NCBI GenBank assembly: GCA_963576725.1
Contig: OY755241.1
Coordinates: forward strand, 75,635,701 to 75,699,700
Direction of reading: 5' to 3'
From: Azorinus chamasolen
Taxonomy: Eukaryota; Mollusca; Bivalvia; Cardiida; Solecurtidae
DNA: 64,000 nucleotides
Shown here piece by piece: positions 12,173 through 23,576 of this stretch. The notes beneath the pieces were generated by a model, which searched no databases, had not been told where the DNA came from, and worked only from the letters and a program-made list of their open reading frames with translations. The position numbers and the translations under genes were made by a program. Within the stretch, counting starts at the first letter, position 1. Each line of letters begins with the position of its first letter.

Positions 12173-12551
12173 TAAGGTTTCAGCCAGCAAAATTCATTTG
12201 AAACAAACTCATGTAAAGTTGCAGCCACTGTAACTTTGAGCATCAATGTCATGATGATAAGCATCATCACCCTGTTAAAGGTAACAAAATCTGCTTCTTC
12301 AAATTAATTATTCAGAAAAAGAAAAAAGATAACCACCACTACATTCTTATCCCTACCACGATACCATGGAGACCGTTTTGGCTAATTGTTGCATTCAGGC
12401 AACTTGTCATTGGCTGAAATTCATTTTGTGAATTGCATACCCCATGATGGAAAGTGGACATCAACAGATTTCAACATTATTGCATAAATAGAAAATCTTC
12501 TTTGTCAAAAGTACAAATTGAAAGAAAACAGTTCACCATCATGTGAGAAAT
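12173..12551. other. No feature recognised
   Basis: No open frame, repeat or hairpin of note. Confidence 0.5.
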
Positions 12552-12719
12552 TAACCCTTTACTCCATAAATATGCTTTATGCCGTGCAGACAGAGTAGAC
12601 TCATATCAGACGGCTCCTATAGGATCAGGATCTGCTGTGTTTGCTATAATATTCTACAGTTTTTGATCTGGCCAAAAACTCCCATGTTACATGAATATTC
12701 ATGGATAAAAAAGGTTAAT
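12552..12719. mobile_element. B-family TTAA hairpin MITE, short
   Basis: It starts TTAACCCTTTACTCC and ends AATATTCATGG...GGTTAA. The core AGACGGCTCCTATAGGATCA is asymmetric after an inner deletion. Confidence 0.7.
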
Positions 12720-13507
12720 AACCCATAAGTGAATCATCTATAGCTTTCAACCTAATTGATCTATTGTAGTGTGGGTTTGCAGAATTGTGCTTTTGACATC
12801 TGCCCCTGGACCTGTCAAAATTGGTGTTCATATTTAAACCAATTACAGTCGTACACAACTCAATGTGGTTCTGAGGCTTATCGGAATAGGCACAAGAGTT
12901 CAAGACCACCGTCAAACTATCACAAAATCAAGAGAGGCGACTAAGAGTGGTTCAACCCCTTGAAAGTGGAGGATGAATTAACCAGCATTTGCAAACAGTG
13001 TAGACCAAGTCAGAGGTCAACTGGAGGAGCTCTCTGATCAGGGTATACACTGCTTGTTATTCAAGATTCTCCAGCACACCAAATCCGTTGAGGCTAGAAT
13101 TCCGTACAAAGGATAACCCTCTTTCGTTTCTCGGTCCATTTGGACAGACAAGTCTAAGTAGCATCAATCTATTATTCACTAGTCAACCCTTTGGATACAG
13201 GAATAGAGTTAACTGGCATTTACAAACAGAGTAGACCCAGATCAGAGGGTTCCTCCAGAACCCTTCTGGTCAAGGTCTGCATTGTGTGTCATTCAAAATC
13301 CCCTAGCATATGACTAATCTTTTCATACCTTATTTCAGACCCCATTTTTAACACTTTTCTCCATAAATACGCCTTTCTACGTCTTTGCAAATAGAGTAGA
13401 CCTTGATCAGATGGCTTCATTTGTATCAATAAGGACCTGCGGACCTGATATTTGTTGCTGGCACCTAAAAGAAAATTGAATGCAGTTACAGCTTATTGCC
13501 CAATACA
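12720..13507. other. Gene-free; three hairpin remnants
   Basis: Hairpin cores lie at about 12980-13060 (CAGAGGTCAACTGGAGGAGC), 13208-13300 (GAGGGTTCCTCCAGAACCC) and 13350-13420 (a B left half). No coding signal is seen. Confidence 0.5.
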
Positions 13508-13702
13508 TGTACAGTAATAATACTCCTCTAAACCGGAATTCTAATAAAAAATTAAGATACTGTTAGGTAGGTTGCTTAATGCTCGGTAAAAGTCATGCAG
13601 AAAGTTCCTCTAGGACTTTCACCCTGCATTAAGCTGCAACCTGTCTCCAAAACCGACAATTATACTAAATTAAATGTCCAGTTTAGAGGAGGTTTACTGT
13701 AA
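13508..13702. mobile_element. E-family hairpin MITE
   Basis: It runs from TACAGTAATAATACTCC to GAGGAGGTTTACTGTA. It contains AGTTCCTCTAGGACTTTC at the centre and GCATTAAGCTGCAACCTGTC on the right. Confidence 0.8.
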
Positions 13703-14259
13703 ATAAAAGATGACATATTAATTAGAAACAGTTTGGATCAAGATAAAAATTCATGTGATTTAAATTGTTGTAAGAATTCAAACTGTTTTAACGTGGCAAC
13801 AAATTTTTCAAACTGAATAGCTAGCGAAAGACAATTTTATTTACACAGACACAAGCTAAATTGTCTGGCATATGGACACACATTCTTTTTTTTGATTCTC
13901 ATGGTTTAATCTCTTTGTTCCAAAAGAGAATTTTTTCTGCTAAGATTATTTTGGAAGTGGGGTTTTCTTCCAATTTCATTTTCCTAATATTTACCAATAA
14001 GATAGGGCCTGGCTGAGAAATACAGAAAATATTTACTCATATTTACCTTTTACTGTAAAAGGAGTCTTCTGATTAGGGTCCGCTCTGTTAGCTTTTGGAA
14101 TTATTTCATTATGATTTTTCTGCCTTGACCCTTGTTAATTCATATAGATCTCGTCCTATAAATTCTGAAATGGCAAAAACATCCTTTGTTAATTGGCAAT
14201 TATTAAAATTAAGCGAATAAATATTTGAGGCAGTGAATTGGAGTACAAATGTTCAATTA
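13703..14259. other. No gene seen; one half hairpin
   Basis: Near 14060-14130 a B/A right half (GGAGTCTTCTGATTAGGGTC) is visible. The remainder is plain AT-rich sequence. Confidence 0.45.
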
Positions 14260-14476
14260 GGTAAAGGCTATTTTTAGATCCAACCTCCTTGAATAAATCT
14301 ACTGAAAAGGAGCATTAACTAGAGAAAAGGAAATTTTTAGAGTTATGTAGTTCTGAAACCATTATGATAAATAGAGCATTTGCTCCTATAGGAGCAAATG
14401 CTCTATTTATCACAATGGTTTTAAAAAGTGACTTTTACAGAGACGGAGAATGACATATTTATGGAGGAAAGGGTTA
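14260..14476. mobile_element. C-family hairpin MITE
   Basis: It has GGCTATTTTTAGATCCAACC on the left and a perfect palindrome, AGAGCATTTGCTCCTATAGG and its complement, at about 14370-14410. It ends GGAGGAAAGGGTTAA. Confidence 0.8.
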
Positions 14477-14496
14477 AAAAATGTTCCTCTCAGTTT

Positions 14497-14971
14497 AGTT
14501 AGCCCTATCCCTGTTCTATGTTTATCTCAAATTTCAATACCTAATAAATATTCATGGAGAAAATAATTATAATGAAATATGGAAGGTGGACCATTGTAGC
14601 CATTTTAGAAAGTCTATGTCTATCAAATTTCATTATGGCAAACAGAAAATGTTTATGTGACGGAAAGGGATAAATGTCTTTCCTTCTCACGTTTTTTCAG
14701 TTTCAATTAGAAGGTTAATTATTATGCATATTCACCCATTTTAAAATAGTAGACCCAGATCAGACGGCTCCTATAGGACTGCTGTTTGCTAATGAATTTG
14801 ATAGATCTGTTGCTTTATTTTCTAAAATGACTTCAATGTTACACTTTCCATATTTCAGTATAACTATTTTGCCCATAAATATTGAGTAGATATTGAAAAT
14901 TGGACTAAATAAAGAACAGGGAAAGTAAATAAAGAACAGGGAAAGTAAATAAAAAACAGGGAAAGGGTTAA
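14497..14971. mobile_element. Two A-family elements, the second with a tripled end
   Basis: 14497-14673 begins TTAGCCCTATCCCTG and ends GGAAAGGGATAA, with the core deleted. About 14715-14971 is in the opposite orientation. It ends with three copies of a 20-bp unit, TAAATAAAGAACAGGGAAAG, before GGGTTAA. Confidence 0.75.
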
Positions 14972-15156
14972 AAAACGATCATGAGTCAGTTGATGTCTGT
15001 TTCTAACACGTCAGCAATATTGGACAAAAAAGCCAATTCATACAAAGAAGTCCATGTCCAGAGAACATGGGGAAACAAGTGAACTTGTAAATAGTGTAGA
15101 TACAGACCAGAGGGTTTCTGGGGAAATCTCTGATCAGGGTCTCAACTGTTTGTCAT

Positions 15157-15396
15157 TTAACCCTTTAGTCCAGGAATATTCATGTAAGAAATAATGACAT
15201 CATGAATAGATTGTTATAATAGCACATGGAGGCAGGAAATTTTGGCCATGGCTGAAAGTGTAGAATCAGATCTATACCATATCATAAGCAAACAGAGTAG
15301 ACACTGATCAGACAGCTTCTATTGGAGCCATCTGATCTGTGTCGACTCTTTTTGCAAAGATGTATGCAGAAAGTGTATTTATGGAGTAAAGGGTTA
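15157..15396. mobile_element. B-family hairpin MITE
   Basis: It starts TTAACCCTTTAGTCC and ends TATGGAGTAAAGGGTTA. The core is CAGACAGCTTCTATTGGAGC. Confidence 0.8.
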
Positions 15397-15534
15397 CAGT
15401 CCTCCAGCAAAGTAATTTTTATACTGAATAGATCATTAAACAATGTAATAAAATAGTTTTATTGTCTTGCTGCAATAAGAAACACTTCCTGTCGGTGGAT
15501 GGCATCAGTTGTAGCAATGCAATAACATTTGTCA

Positions 15535-15780
15535 TTTAACTCTTTACTCCATGGATATTCATGAAAAAAAATTTGAAAACATGACTATTAGATTAATTTC
15601 TAAGATGACATTAACGCATACAATTTCTGCCAAAGAAGAAACTATAGAATCATTCTTTCATATATTTTATTATTTCATAACAGAGCAGACCCTGATCAAA
15701 TGGCTCCCATAGGAGCCACCTGATCTGGGTCTACTGTTTTCAAAGGCATAGAAAAAGTATATTTATGGAGTAAAGGGTTA
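15535..15780. mobile_element. B-family hairpin MITE
   Basis: It starts TTAACTCTTTACTCC and ends TATGGAGTAAAGGGTTAA. The core is ATGGCTCCCATAGGAGCCA. Confidence 0.82.
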
Positions 15781-16083
15781 AAATCCTTTAGCAGTCTCAG
15801 CCCAAGAGTTATACTGAATAGACTGACATAAACTCCTTTAGCAGTCTCAGCCCAAGAATTATACTGAATAGACTGACATTAACTCCTCTAGCAGTCTCAG
15901 CCCAAGAATTATACTGTATAGACTGACATAAACTCCTTTAGCAGTCTCAGCCCAAGAGTTATACTGAATAGACTGACATAAACTCCTCTAGCAGTCTCAG
16001 CCCAATAATTATACTGAATAGACTGACATAAACTCCTCTAGCAGTCTCAGCCCAAGAATTATACTGAATAGACTGACATAAAC
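15779..16083. repeat. About 50-bp tandem repeat, six copies
   Basis: The unit is ACTCCTTTAGCAGTCTCAGC then CCAAGAATTATACTGAATAG and ACTGACATA. Copies differ by only one or two bases. The array sits between a B and a C element. Confidence 0.92.
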
Positions 16084-16099
16084 TTCATCGCTCACAGGG

Positions 16100-16322
16100 T
16101 TAACCCTTTCCTCCATAAATACGCCTTTCTACGCCTCTGTAAAAGTAACCTGTTGAAACCATGGTGATAAAAAGAGCATTTGCTCCTATAGGAGCAAATG
16201 CTCTATTTATCACAATGGTTTCAAATTACAAAATTCTAAAAAAGTTCCTTTTCTCTAGTTAATGTTCCTTTTTGGTAGATTAAAATTTGGATCTAAAAAT
16301 AGCCTATGAGAGAATGGGTTAA
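16100..16322. mobile_element. C-family TTAA hairpin MITE, complete
   Basis: It starts TTAACCCTTTCCTCC and ends GAGAGAATGGGTTAA. The centre is a perfect palindrome, GAGCATTTGCTCCTATAGGA and its complement, within ACCATGGTGATAAA arms. Confidence 0.88.
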
Positions 16323-16514
16323 ACTTCATGACTCAAAAGGTTAAACCACAATAACTGTTCATGCTAAGGTCAAACTCAACAATTTTGCAAAAATGTGAAA
16401 CTCTTTGTAAATAGTTTATATCCAAATGAAACCGGATGTTAAATAACTTTTTTAAAACAATACTGCTCTGCACTAGACACAATTTTGTTTGTACAACAGA
16501 TAAGGGATATGTTT

Positions 16515-16796
16515 AAACCTTTCCCTCATATAAACGTGTATTCACACGTTTACAAACAGAATCAATAGAGCCAGATCAGAAGGCTCCTATAGGAACTGTC
16601 TGATCAGGGCCCGTTTTGTATGCTAATAGGATTTGAATGATCCGGTCCTTTACTTTCTAAAAGCGCCTCTGTATAAGTCACCTTGACTTATCACAATTGT
16701 TTCAAAAAACTGTTATTTAACATCCGATTTCAGTAGATTATTCAAAGTCTTCTTAAGAGGAAGGGTCTAAAAATAGCCTATCAGGGAATGGGTTAA
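16515..16796. mobile_element. Chimeric hairpin element: A left half, C right half
   Basis: The left end AACCTTTCCCTCATATAAAC and the core CAGAAGGCTCCTATAGGAAC are of A type. From about 16663 the sequence switches to C (CGCCTCTGTATAAGTCACC...AGCCTATCAGGGAATGGG). A further short C end, GGGGGAACTGGGTTA, follows near 16820-16836. Confidence 0.7.
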
Positions 16797-16859
16797 GAGG
16801 AAGGATCTAAAAATAGCCTACGGGGGAACTGGGTTAGCTCTTTCATCATACAGGCATTG

Positions 16860-17235
16860 CGGCAATCCAAGATGACATTTACAAGCAGTTTGGATCGGAT
16901 GAGATTCCAAGTAACTTCTCATCTGGATCAATACAGTTTGACACTTGAGGTAAACTATATGCTGATACCCTCAGTAGAACCTCTCTTAAGTGACCCCTTC
17001 ATGAATTAACATGGTGTCTTTACAAGCAGGTGGTTGCTTAATGCAGTACAGATCCTGCATTAAGCTACCACATGTATCTAGCACCCAGAAGACTGGTGTT
17101 GGTTAATACTGTCAACCTGTAACAACTTTTGTAAATACAATCAAACCACTCTAAAGCAACAAAAGACTAGTTTGTACACTCTAAAGCAACCACAGACTAG
17201 TTTGTACACTCTAAAGCAACCACAAACAAGTATTA
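16860..17235. repeat. Hairpin remnants and a 30-bp triplet repeat
   Basis: An F-like hairpin core is at 16880-16945 and an E hairpin at 17022-17075. From about 17147, CTCTAAAGCAACCACAGACT plus AGTTTGTACA is repeated three times. Confidence 0.65.
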
Positions 17236-17278
17236 AACTGTTAACCCTTCTATGAATATGCATGAGAGAATGTATGGT

Positions 17279-17795
17279 TTTTAAAGAGGAGGTCCCTACA
17301 ATGATCGCATATTTTCAATAATATCATACAACTTGGTATATGTCATGCTCTATCATTATCATGATAGTTCTCAATTTGAACTTATATCGAAAAATGCCCA
17401 TATGATACAAATAAACCGATTTCATCAATAACGGATAATTTTTGTTCTACAACACAATATTATCGGCCTTTTCCTTAAATTTTTCCGCGTTTGGCCGATG
17501 ATCACCCGATCCCTCCATTGTTTACGTAATAGCTTTCTCGGAAGTGGTCGGAGAATCGCGAATAGGCCGAACAGTTACGAAACTAAAACTCAACCCGAAT
17601 AAAACTGATTCATCGGGAAGTTAAACCGGGATCGGCGATATCAAACACATGGATGTTTTGTCATTATAAACGGTAATTGGATGGGTCTTTTGTGATATAC
17701 TACTTTTCAGCATATACACAAATGAGTTTTGTATCTTTTAAGTGTTTATGAAACGCGTCAAATGTAGGGACATCCCCTTTAAGAGCCTCTCTACT
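17279..17795. mobile_element. TTAA-flanked element with GTCCCTACA ends
   Basis: The left end is TTAAAGAGGAGGTCCCTACA and the right end is TGTAGGGACATCCCCTTTAA. The interior is non-coding and differs from families A-D. The ends and the TTAA fit another piggyBac-type non-autonomous element. Confidence 0.75.
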
Positions 17796-17811
17796 TTTGT
17801 TATGTATGAAC

Positions 17812-18105
17812 CAACCACATTGGGCCATTTCGTGGGTCTAAAAAGTCCAAAAAATGATTGGGTCGATTTAGTGTAATATCATACACAGGGGTAAGACACG
17901 TTTGGGTCGGTATAATAAAACTATATACATATACTGACTCAAACGTGACTTACCCCTGTGATATTATATACTATAACACTTAATCGACCCAATCATTAAT
18001 TATTTTACTTTTTAGACCATCTAAACCCACGAAATGGCGCCCTGTGATCTAGACCCACGAAATGGCGCCATGGCGCCATGTGATCTAGACCCACGAAATG
18101 ACGCC
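17812..18105. mobile_element. Long inverted-repeat element with CATTTCGTGGGTCTAAA ends
   Basis: The arms contain TGATTGGGTCGATTTAGTG and CACAGGGGTAAG on both sides of an AT-rich centre at about 17925. The right end (TCTAGACCCACGAAATGGCG) is repeated about three times between 18030 and 18105. Confidence 0.8.
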
Positions 18106-18221
18106 CTTTGGAGCCAATCGCCTGTTTTAAAGACACCTATGTAAATATGTAAGCCATCACTTTTGAGGTTTTTTCACAATAGCTCCTGATGTAAAGGACA
18201 TCATCAGCCACTGAAAATGTT

Positions 18222-18375
18222 TGGACTCAAATACTAAAATCGTCATTCTGTACCAAACCCTATGGTGTGACGAGTCTAAATAGTAGTCACGACATAGGGT
18301 TTGGTGGAGAAATAAAGAAGCTATTCTATTCTTGAAAATGTTTTAATTTACGCATCTCAACTGGACGGCTGTAAT
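18222..18375. mobile_element. G-family hairpin
   Basis: ACCAAACCCTATGGTGTGAC on the left is mirrored by GTCACGACATAGGGTTTGGT on the right. ATACTAAAATCGTCATT and GGAGAAATAAAGAAGC flank it, as in the copies at 34873 and 50098. Confidence 0.78.
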
Positions 18376-18710
18376 AAAACATGAAACAAAAACTAAAACA
18401 AAAATTACACTTACTGATATGAAACATGGTGGTGTTTCTCCTGTACGTCTGTATTGAACTATCTTTGCGATGTGTATGGCGAGGGTATTCTATGGCGACG
18501 AATAACTTTTGAATTCGCGCAATGCTTATCACGTGATCTCGTCGTGTCCAATGCGATACAGACTGAACACATATCACGAAAATTCACGCTTTCCAAAGAA
18601 ATTCGCCCCCAGTCATATAGTATTGATTGTTAGGGATTGAAATTGAACTTAAACCCTAACGACAATTCTTCAAGTTTAGGATAGGTACATGTATGTTGTA
18701 TAAATATACA
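18376..18710. other. No feature recognised
   Basis: No domain, hairpin or repeat can be named here. Confidence 0.45.
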
Positions 18711-18959
18711 TAACCCTTTCCCTGTTCTATGCTTATTCCAAATGGCAATACCTACTGAATATTCATGGCATAGGTATAATGAAATATGGAAGGTGGAACA
18801 GTGTAGTCATTTTAGAAAGTAATAAAGAAACAGAGCGTTCAGATTCCATTAGCAAACAGAGCAGACCCTGATCAGTCGGTTCCTATACGGTATGTTTGAT
18901 TTTGGGTCTACTCTGTTTGCAAATGCGTGAAACACGTTTATATTTAAGGAAAGGGTTAA
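18711..18959. mobile_element. A-family hairpin MITE
   Basis: It starts TAACCCTTTCCCTGTTC and ends AAGGAAAGGGTTAA. The core CAGTCGGTTCCTATACGGTA is diverged. Confidence 0.8.
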
Positions 18960-19745
18960 CGCTTACCCCTTTGTAATAAAGAGAATAGTGCCTGCTCCAA
19001 TCTGGATGTGCTACAATATTGACTGGTTCACATTCGAAAAGCTTTTGAGAAATTATTGACGGGGTGTCAAACAGCTTGGATCCCTAGCGTCTCATCTGGG
19101 TCCTTGATGTTTGCAAATGCTAGTCAGGTATTGGTTAACAGGCTAAGGGCCAACAATACAACCAGTCCTATCACTTAGGGGCAAAATCAACACTGGTGTG
19201 TTTAGATGTGATGATACATGTTTTGAGTGTGCGAAATGTTCACCAAGCAGCTTGATTAAAAGGGTCATCCAAGTGGTGATTCAAGCAACCTAAAGGTTTT
19301 ATCAACGTGTCAAATTGACCCAGGCAACCTACTGGTTGTAGGTCCAAGCGTTGGTCCAAGCAGCCTAAAGGGTTTATCCACGTGTCGACCAAATCCGCTT
19401 AAAGGTTATTTCCACGTGCCTGTCCTTGCTTTCTAATTAGGGTAACAACGGTGGAGCATATCTGACATAACGTATTATGGTCTGTTCTGCAACATTAATG
19501 TTCAAAATACATGCTCGTGATTCGCCATATATTAGCTTAACTAAAGTTACTTTGACAAACGAAGTCGGGGAGGGGGGGGGGGGGTCATTGTTGCTTTAGT
19601 AGTATATATGTAGTATTAGTATGTTTCTAAAAATAGCAACAACAAAACAATGATTCATATAAGGGTTTTCCTGTTACCTAAGTTTTTATATCTAATCAAC
19701 GAAACAGATAGCCCATTTGTCCTAATTTCTATTTTTAGTAGAACT
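18960..19745. other. Gene-free; F hairpin and a short poly-G
   Basis: An F hairpin is at about 19066-19120 (GTGTCAAACAGCTTGGATCC...GTCTCATCTGGGTCC). Short repeats of ACCTAAAGG...TTATCCACGTG lie at 19290-19410. A run of about 14 G is near 19572-19585. Confidence 0.5.
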
Positions 19746-20120
19746 ACTACAGTACAGCCTGTATAAAGTGACCGTCAAACCAATAAATATAGTACAAGCA
19801 GGGATTGCTTAATGTGGGATAAAAGAAATGCAGACAACTCCAATAGCAGCTTTCTGCATTACTTTCGTCGTGGGTTCGATCCCAGGTCGCGGCAGACCAA
19901 AAGTCGTTAAAAGTTGGTACTAGTAGCTCCCTTGTCTACTCTCGATATTAAAGGGGGTAGTTCTAGGACTGGTCGGCCCGGTGTCAGGATAATGTGACTG
20001 GGTGGGGTGCTCTTGCCATGTACCAGTGTCCTGCGGGTGTCGTCTGTAAATAACTGAAATACTGTTGGTCGGAAGTAAAACCCAACTCACTCGTCCTGTA
20101 TTAAGCTGTCACCTGTCATT
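19746..20120. mobile_element. E-family hairpin MITE interrupted by a SINE
   Basis: The left part runs to TTCTGCATTACTTTCGTC. The right part resumes at TCGTCCTGTATTAAGCTGTC. The intact E sequence elsewhere reads CTTTCGTCCTGCATTAAG, so the SINE sits exactly inside it. Confidence 0.8.
19870..20090 (+). mobile_element. tRNA-type SINE inserted in an E hairpin
   Basis: It starts GTGGGTTCGATCCCAGG, which contains a pol III B-box (GGTTCGATCCC). It ends GTAAAACCCAACTCAC, a 3' end I associate with mollusc SINEs. A 5-bp direct duplication TCGTC flanks it at 19865-19869 and 20091-20095. The A-box is missing, so it is 5' truncated. Confidence 0.82.
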
Positions 20121-21465
20121 AACACCATGATGTCTGCCTACACTCCGATCTGCTTGAACTTTCATTTACGATACTTCCAAGTTTTCTTAAGACCATTAAC
20201 CGAGTAAAAGACCTGCGTTCTGACACCAGCGTCTCACCAGGGTCCAATCTTCTTGCTCCATAGATACGCCGTTGCCAGTTATTGCAATCAGAAAAGAACA
20301 AGTTCAGCGGCTCCTGTATGCTGTTTTCTTATGTAACAATATATATCTATTTCTACAGATTTTACCATGGCCAAAATGTCTTGTATACTCATGCCATTTT
20401 AAAATTTATCGAATTAATATTCATGACGTCATTATTTATTACATAAATATTTATAATGTAAAGGATTAATTCTGATAGGGAGGTTATTTTGAAAGCAGTA
20501 ATGTTAAATAAAGTAAGTAATTGTCGGACCAATTACTCCATAGCCACGCCTTGTTATGCCTTTGCAAACAGAACAGACCAAGATCAGAGGCTCCTGACGT
20601 TTGATTAAGATCTGCTCTGTTTGCTCATGATATAATATAGATATGTTTCTTCAGTGGCAGTCATGGTAAAAACTTCATTTGTTCATGTGCTATTATAACA
20701 ATTAATCTAATAAATATTCATGATGGCATTATTTCTCATATGAATATTCATGGAGTAAATGTTTAATTAGCATTCAGAAAGGAAGTAGACAATGTTAACC
20801 CTTTCCCTCATATAAACGCAAGTTCACCCTCAAAAGAGACTAAATGCCATGGGGTAGACTTTGATACAAGTTCTGTCTTGTCGTGTAAGTTTTTATCCCA
20901 ATCCCTCATATTGACGCCTTTTGACGCCTCCGTAAAAGTCGCCTTTTGAAACCATTGTGATAGAGCATTTGTTCCTGTAGGAGCAAATGCTCTATTTATC
21001 ACAATGCTTTCAAAACTACACAACTCTGAATTTTCCCGGGGAAGCATGGCCCCGGACACCTATAGCCACGGTGTGTACATTACATTTGGAATCAGCTACG
21101 TTCCTGACAGACAAGACCCAGATCAGACGGCTCCTGTACAAACCGTCTGGTCTACACTTTCTACATGTACCATCACCAAAACTTCCTGTGTCTAAATACA
21201 ATTATAAAAATCCAGCGAATAAATATCCATGATGTCATACAAGAATTCATGACTTCATGACTAGTCATTATAGTGTTCACTCTGGTATACGAAAACATGG
21301 ATTTTCTTTTTGTCGTGACTGACACTGGAGAATCACATCTATACCATTTTATAAGCTAACAGAATAGACCCTGATCAGACAGTTCATGTAGGAGCCGTCT
21401 GACCAGGGTCTACTCTGTTTGCAAATGCATGAAGATGTTTTTATATGAAGAAAATGGTTAATTGA
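20121..21465. mobile_element. Dense mosaic of B, A and C element fragments
   Basis: Recognisable parts are a B right end near 20460, a B element at about 20535-20765 with AGATCAGAGGCTCCTGACG, an A left end at 20793-20830 (TTAACCCTTTCCCTC), a C palindrome at 20902-21035 (GAGCAAATGCTCTATTTATC), and cores at 21110-21155 and 21360-21425. No coding signal is seen. Confidence 0.6.
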
Positions 21466-21720
21466 CGTGCAGATCAATCACCCAAGATAACGTGTCTAGT
21501 TTATTCAACGTATCAAAACGCACGTGTTTCCAGCTTACATGAAAAATCATGGAATAAAGGCTAAAAACGGTTAATGAATCCATTCCGGATGGTGTTTCTG
21601 CAATATTCTTTTGGAAAACCTCCTGTCGGGGTCTACCTCGCTAAGGCACTAACCTATGCTCCATGGACACTATGCCTAAATGAGTTAGCCCTTTCACTGC
21701 TGAATATCCATAACGACATC
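21466..21720. other. No feature recognised
   Basis: Short open frames only, without motif. Confidence 0.4.
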
Positions 21721-21960
21721 ATTACCCCTTCGCTTGCTATACCTACCTGTAAATAGTGAAGACCCAGATGAGACAGCTCCTGCAGGATCTTTCTCATCAG
21801 GGTCTGCACTATTTACAAGTTGATTGCGCAACCAGTGCACGCCACAGCAGCGATTGCACAGCGAAATACGTGTACACAGTGAAGATATATGTAATTATAC
21901 AACAGTGCATGGGTAAAGAAGGAAAAATGTATTTTAAAATTCAGTAAGAGAAGGTTTAAT
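21721..21960. mobile_element. D-family hairpin MITE, reverse orientation
   Basis: The left end CCCTTCGCTTGCTATACC and the core GAGACAGCTCCTGCAGGATC are clear. The right end TTCAGTAAGAGAAGGTTTAA is slightly decayed. Confidence 0.8.
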
Positions 21961-23192
21961 AGGTAATAGGTGGAGTCGTCTGACCCGGGTCTACTCTATT
22001 TGCAAAGGCGTGCAGAAGGATTTCTTTGAACGATAGGCGTAACCCATAACATATTCCCTCATATTGACGCCTTTTGATTTTGATTTTGATTATATGAAGA
22101 AAAGAACACAAGAGGAAGAAGGAGAATAAGTTTTGTTGAATCTTAAAGTCCCGCAAACTAAAAGAATAGACTTATTAATATTATTATAATCATTATTGTC
22201 CAACGTTCGCCCGCCCGTTTTCTTCTCGGCCTGTCCTTTATATACGAAAGTTACCGTTATATTAACTGGTATCGCTAATTATAAGTAGAAACTTGGATAC
22301 ACAGAAAACTTATTATACAGGGTTATACTGAGCGCATTTAGATATTTGAGAGTCGATGAAAGGGGGATAACTCAAATAAAATTTTGTAGATGTGTTTTGT
22401 TATCTCCGAATTGATTGATCTAAAGAATGTTTGAATTTAAGATCGCCATTGACCATTGATTGATTTTTATCCAGTCACCAAGCTTCTCTGGTGACATAAT
22501 AAAGGGGGTGCAAAAAACTTAGGTTTATTAGGTTACTTCCGGTAGTAGAAATAGAGAATATTTGGTTCCTAGCTTTGAATGAGAAATGATATCTGGCAAG
22601 GTGTGTGAATATATCAGGTGAGCCGAATATTCTATTTATCCTTGTCACGACAGCAACATATGATTATTTTGTATCGAATGTACCACAAAATGCACCGCAA
22701 AGTATACCCGACTCTACTGGCTCTGGACTGTTGATGACGTCACTATAAAGGCGTTATTACGTCACTGGAATATTGCTTTTAAAAAATGCTCAAAACAAAA
22801 CCGTTGCCCTGGTTGGTTATGTGAGAAAAAAGAACTTGTCACTTGACGATATCTAGACGATTTATGATTCTTGATGTGGATTTATCTAAACACGGTAAGT
22901 TCGCGACAAACAACTAGATCTAGTCTAGATCTAGATCTACTAGTCTATGCCTAAGAATTATTATATGCTAGGGCCTAAGTTTGGGAGAATGAAGTGAAAG
23001 AATTAGATCTATTTAGTTTAATGGGTATCGATTGAAATCAACAAATTCGCTTTGTTAAACTTTTTTTTATTCAAGTAGATCTAGTACTCGGTAGACGTAA
23101 ATTTGTGTATTCACGAAATTAACGTCTCGGTAAAAAAAGTAGTTTCGGCTACAGGTCATGTGACCAACTGACATACATGTAACATCGATCCC
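21961..23192. other. Gene-free; no recognisable element over most of it
   Basis: A half hairpin (GAGTCGTCTGACCCGGGTC) lies at 21970-22010. TTATCCAGTCACCAAGCTTC at 22467 resembles TTATCCAGTCAGCAAGCTTC at 63855, so a dispersed repeat is present. Near 22915 there is a CTAGATCTAG-rich palindromic stretch. Confidence 0.5.
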
Positions 23193-23423
23193 TAACCATC
23201 TCCCTGTTCCATATCCATATACATGTACATTGTAAGAATTATGGCGCCATAAAATGTTTATTCGCTGTATTTTTATAAATAAAAATTTTCATGGAAATTA
23301 TTTGTTTTGACAAACACTGTAGAATCAGATCTATAGCATGTCAAAAGCAAACAGACCCTGATCAGACGGTTTCTACTCTGTTTGCAAATGGGGAAAATAC
23401 AATTATATGAAGAAAAGGGTTAA
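23193..23423. mobile_element. A-family element, decayed
   Basis: It runs from CTAACCATCTCCCTGTTCC to GAAGAAAAGGGTTAA. The core GATCAGACGGTTTC is reduced to one arm. Confidence 0.6.
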
Positions 23424-23576
23424 ACATTTCGTTGTGTGAAGTAGATCGATGAATAAAAATACTTTAACACTTTATCTGTAAGAGGCGTCATTTCAAATCT
23501 TTGCAAAAAGAGTAAACCTAGTTCAGCTCTGCTATAAGATACAGAAAACTCACTCTAACAGACTTTAATAAAACAA

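Noticed and set aside
19870..19900. tRNA gene because of GGTTCGATCCC
   Set aside because: Only the B-box half is present and no acceptor stem pairs. It is the head of a SINE.
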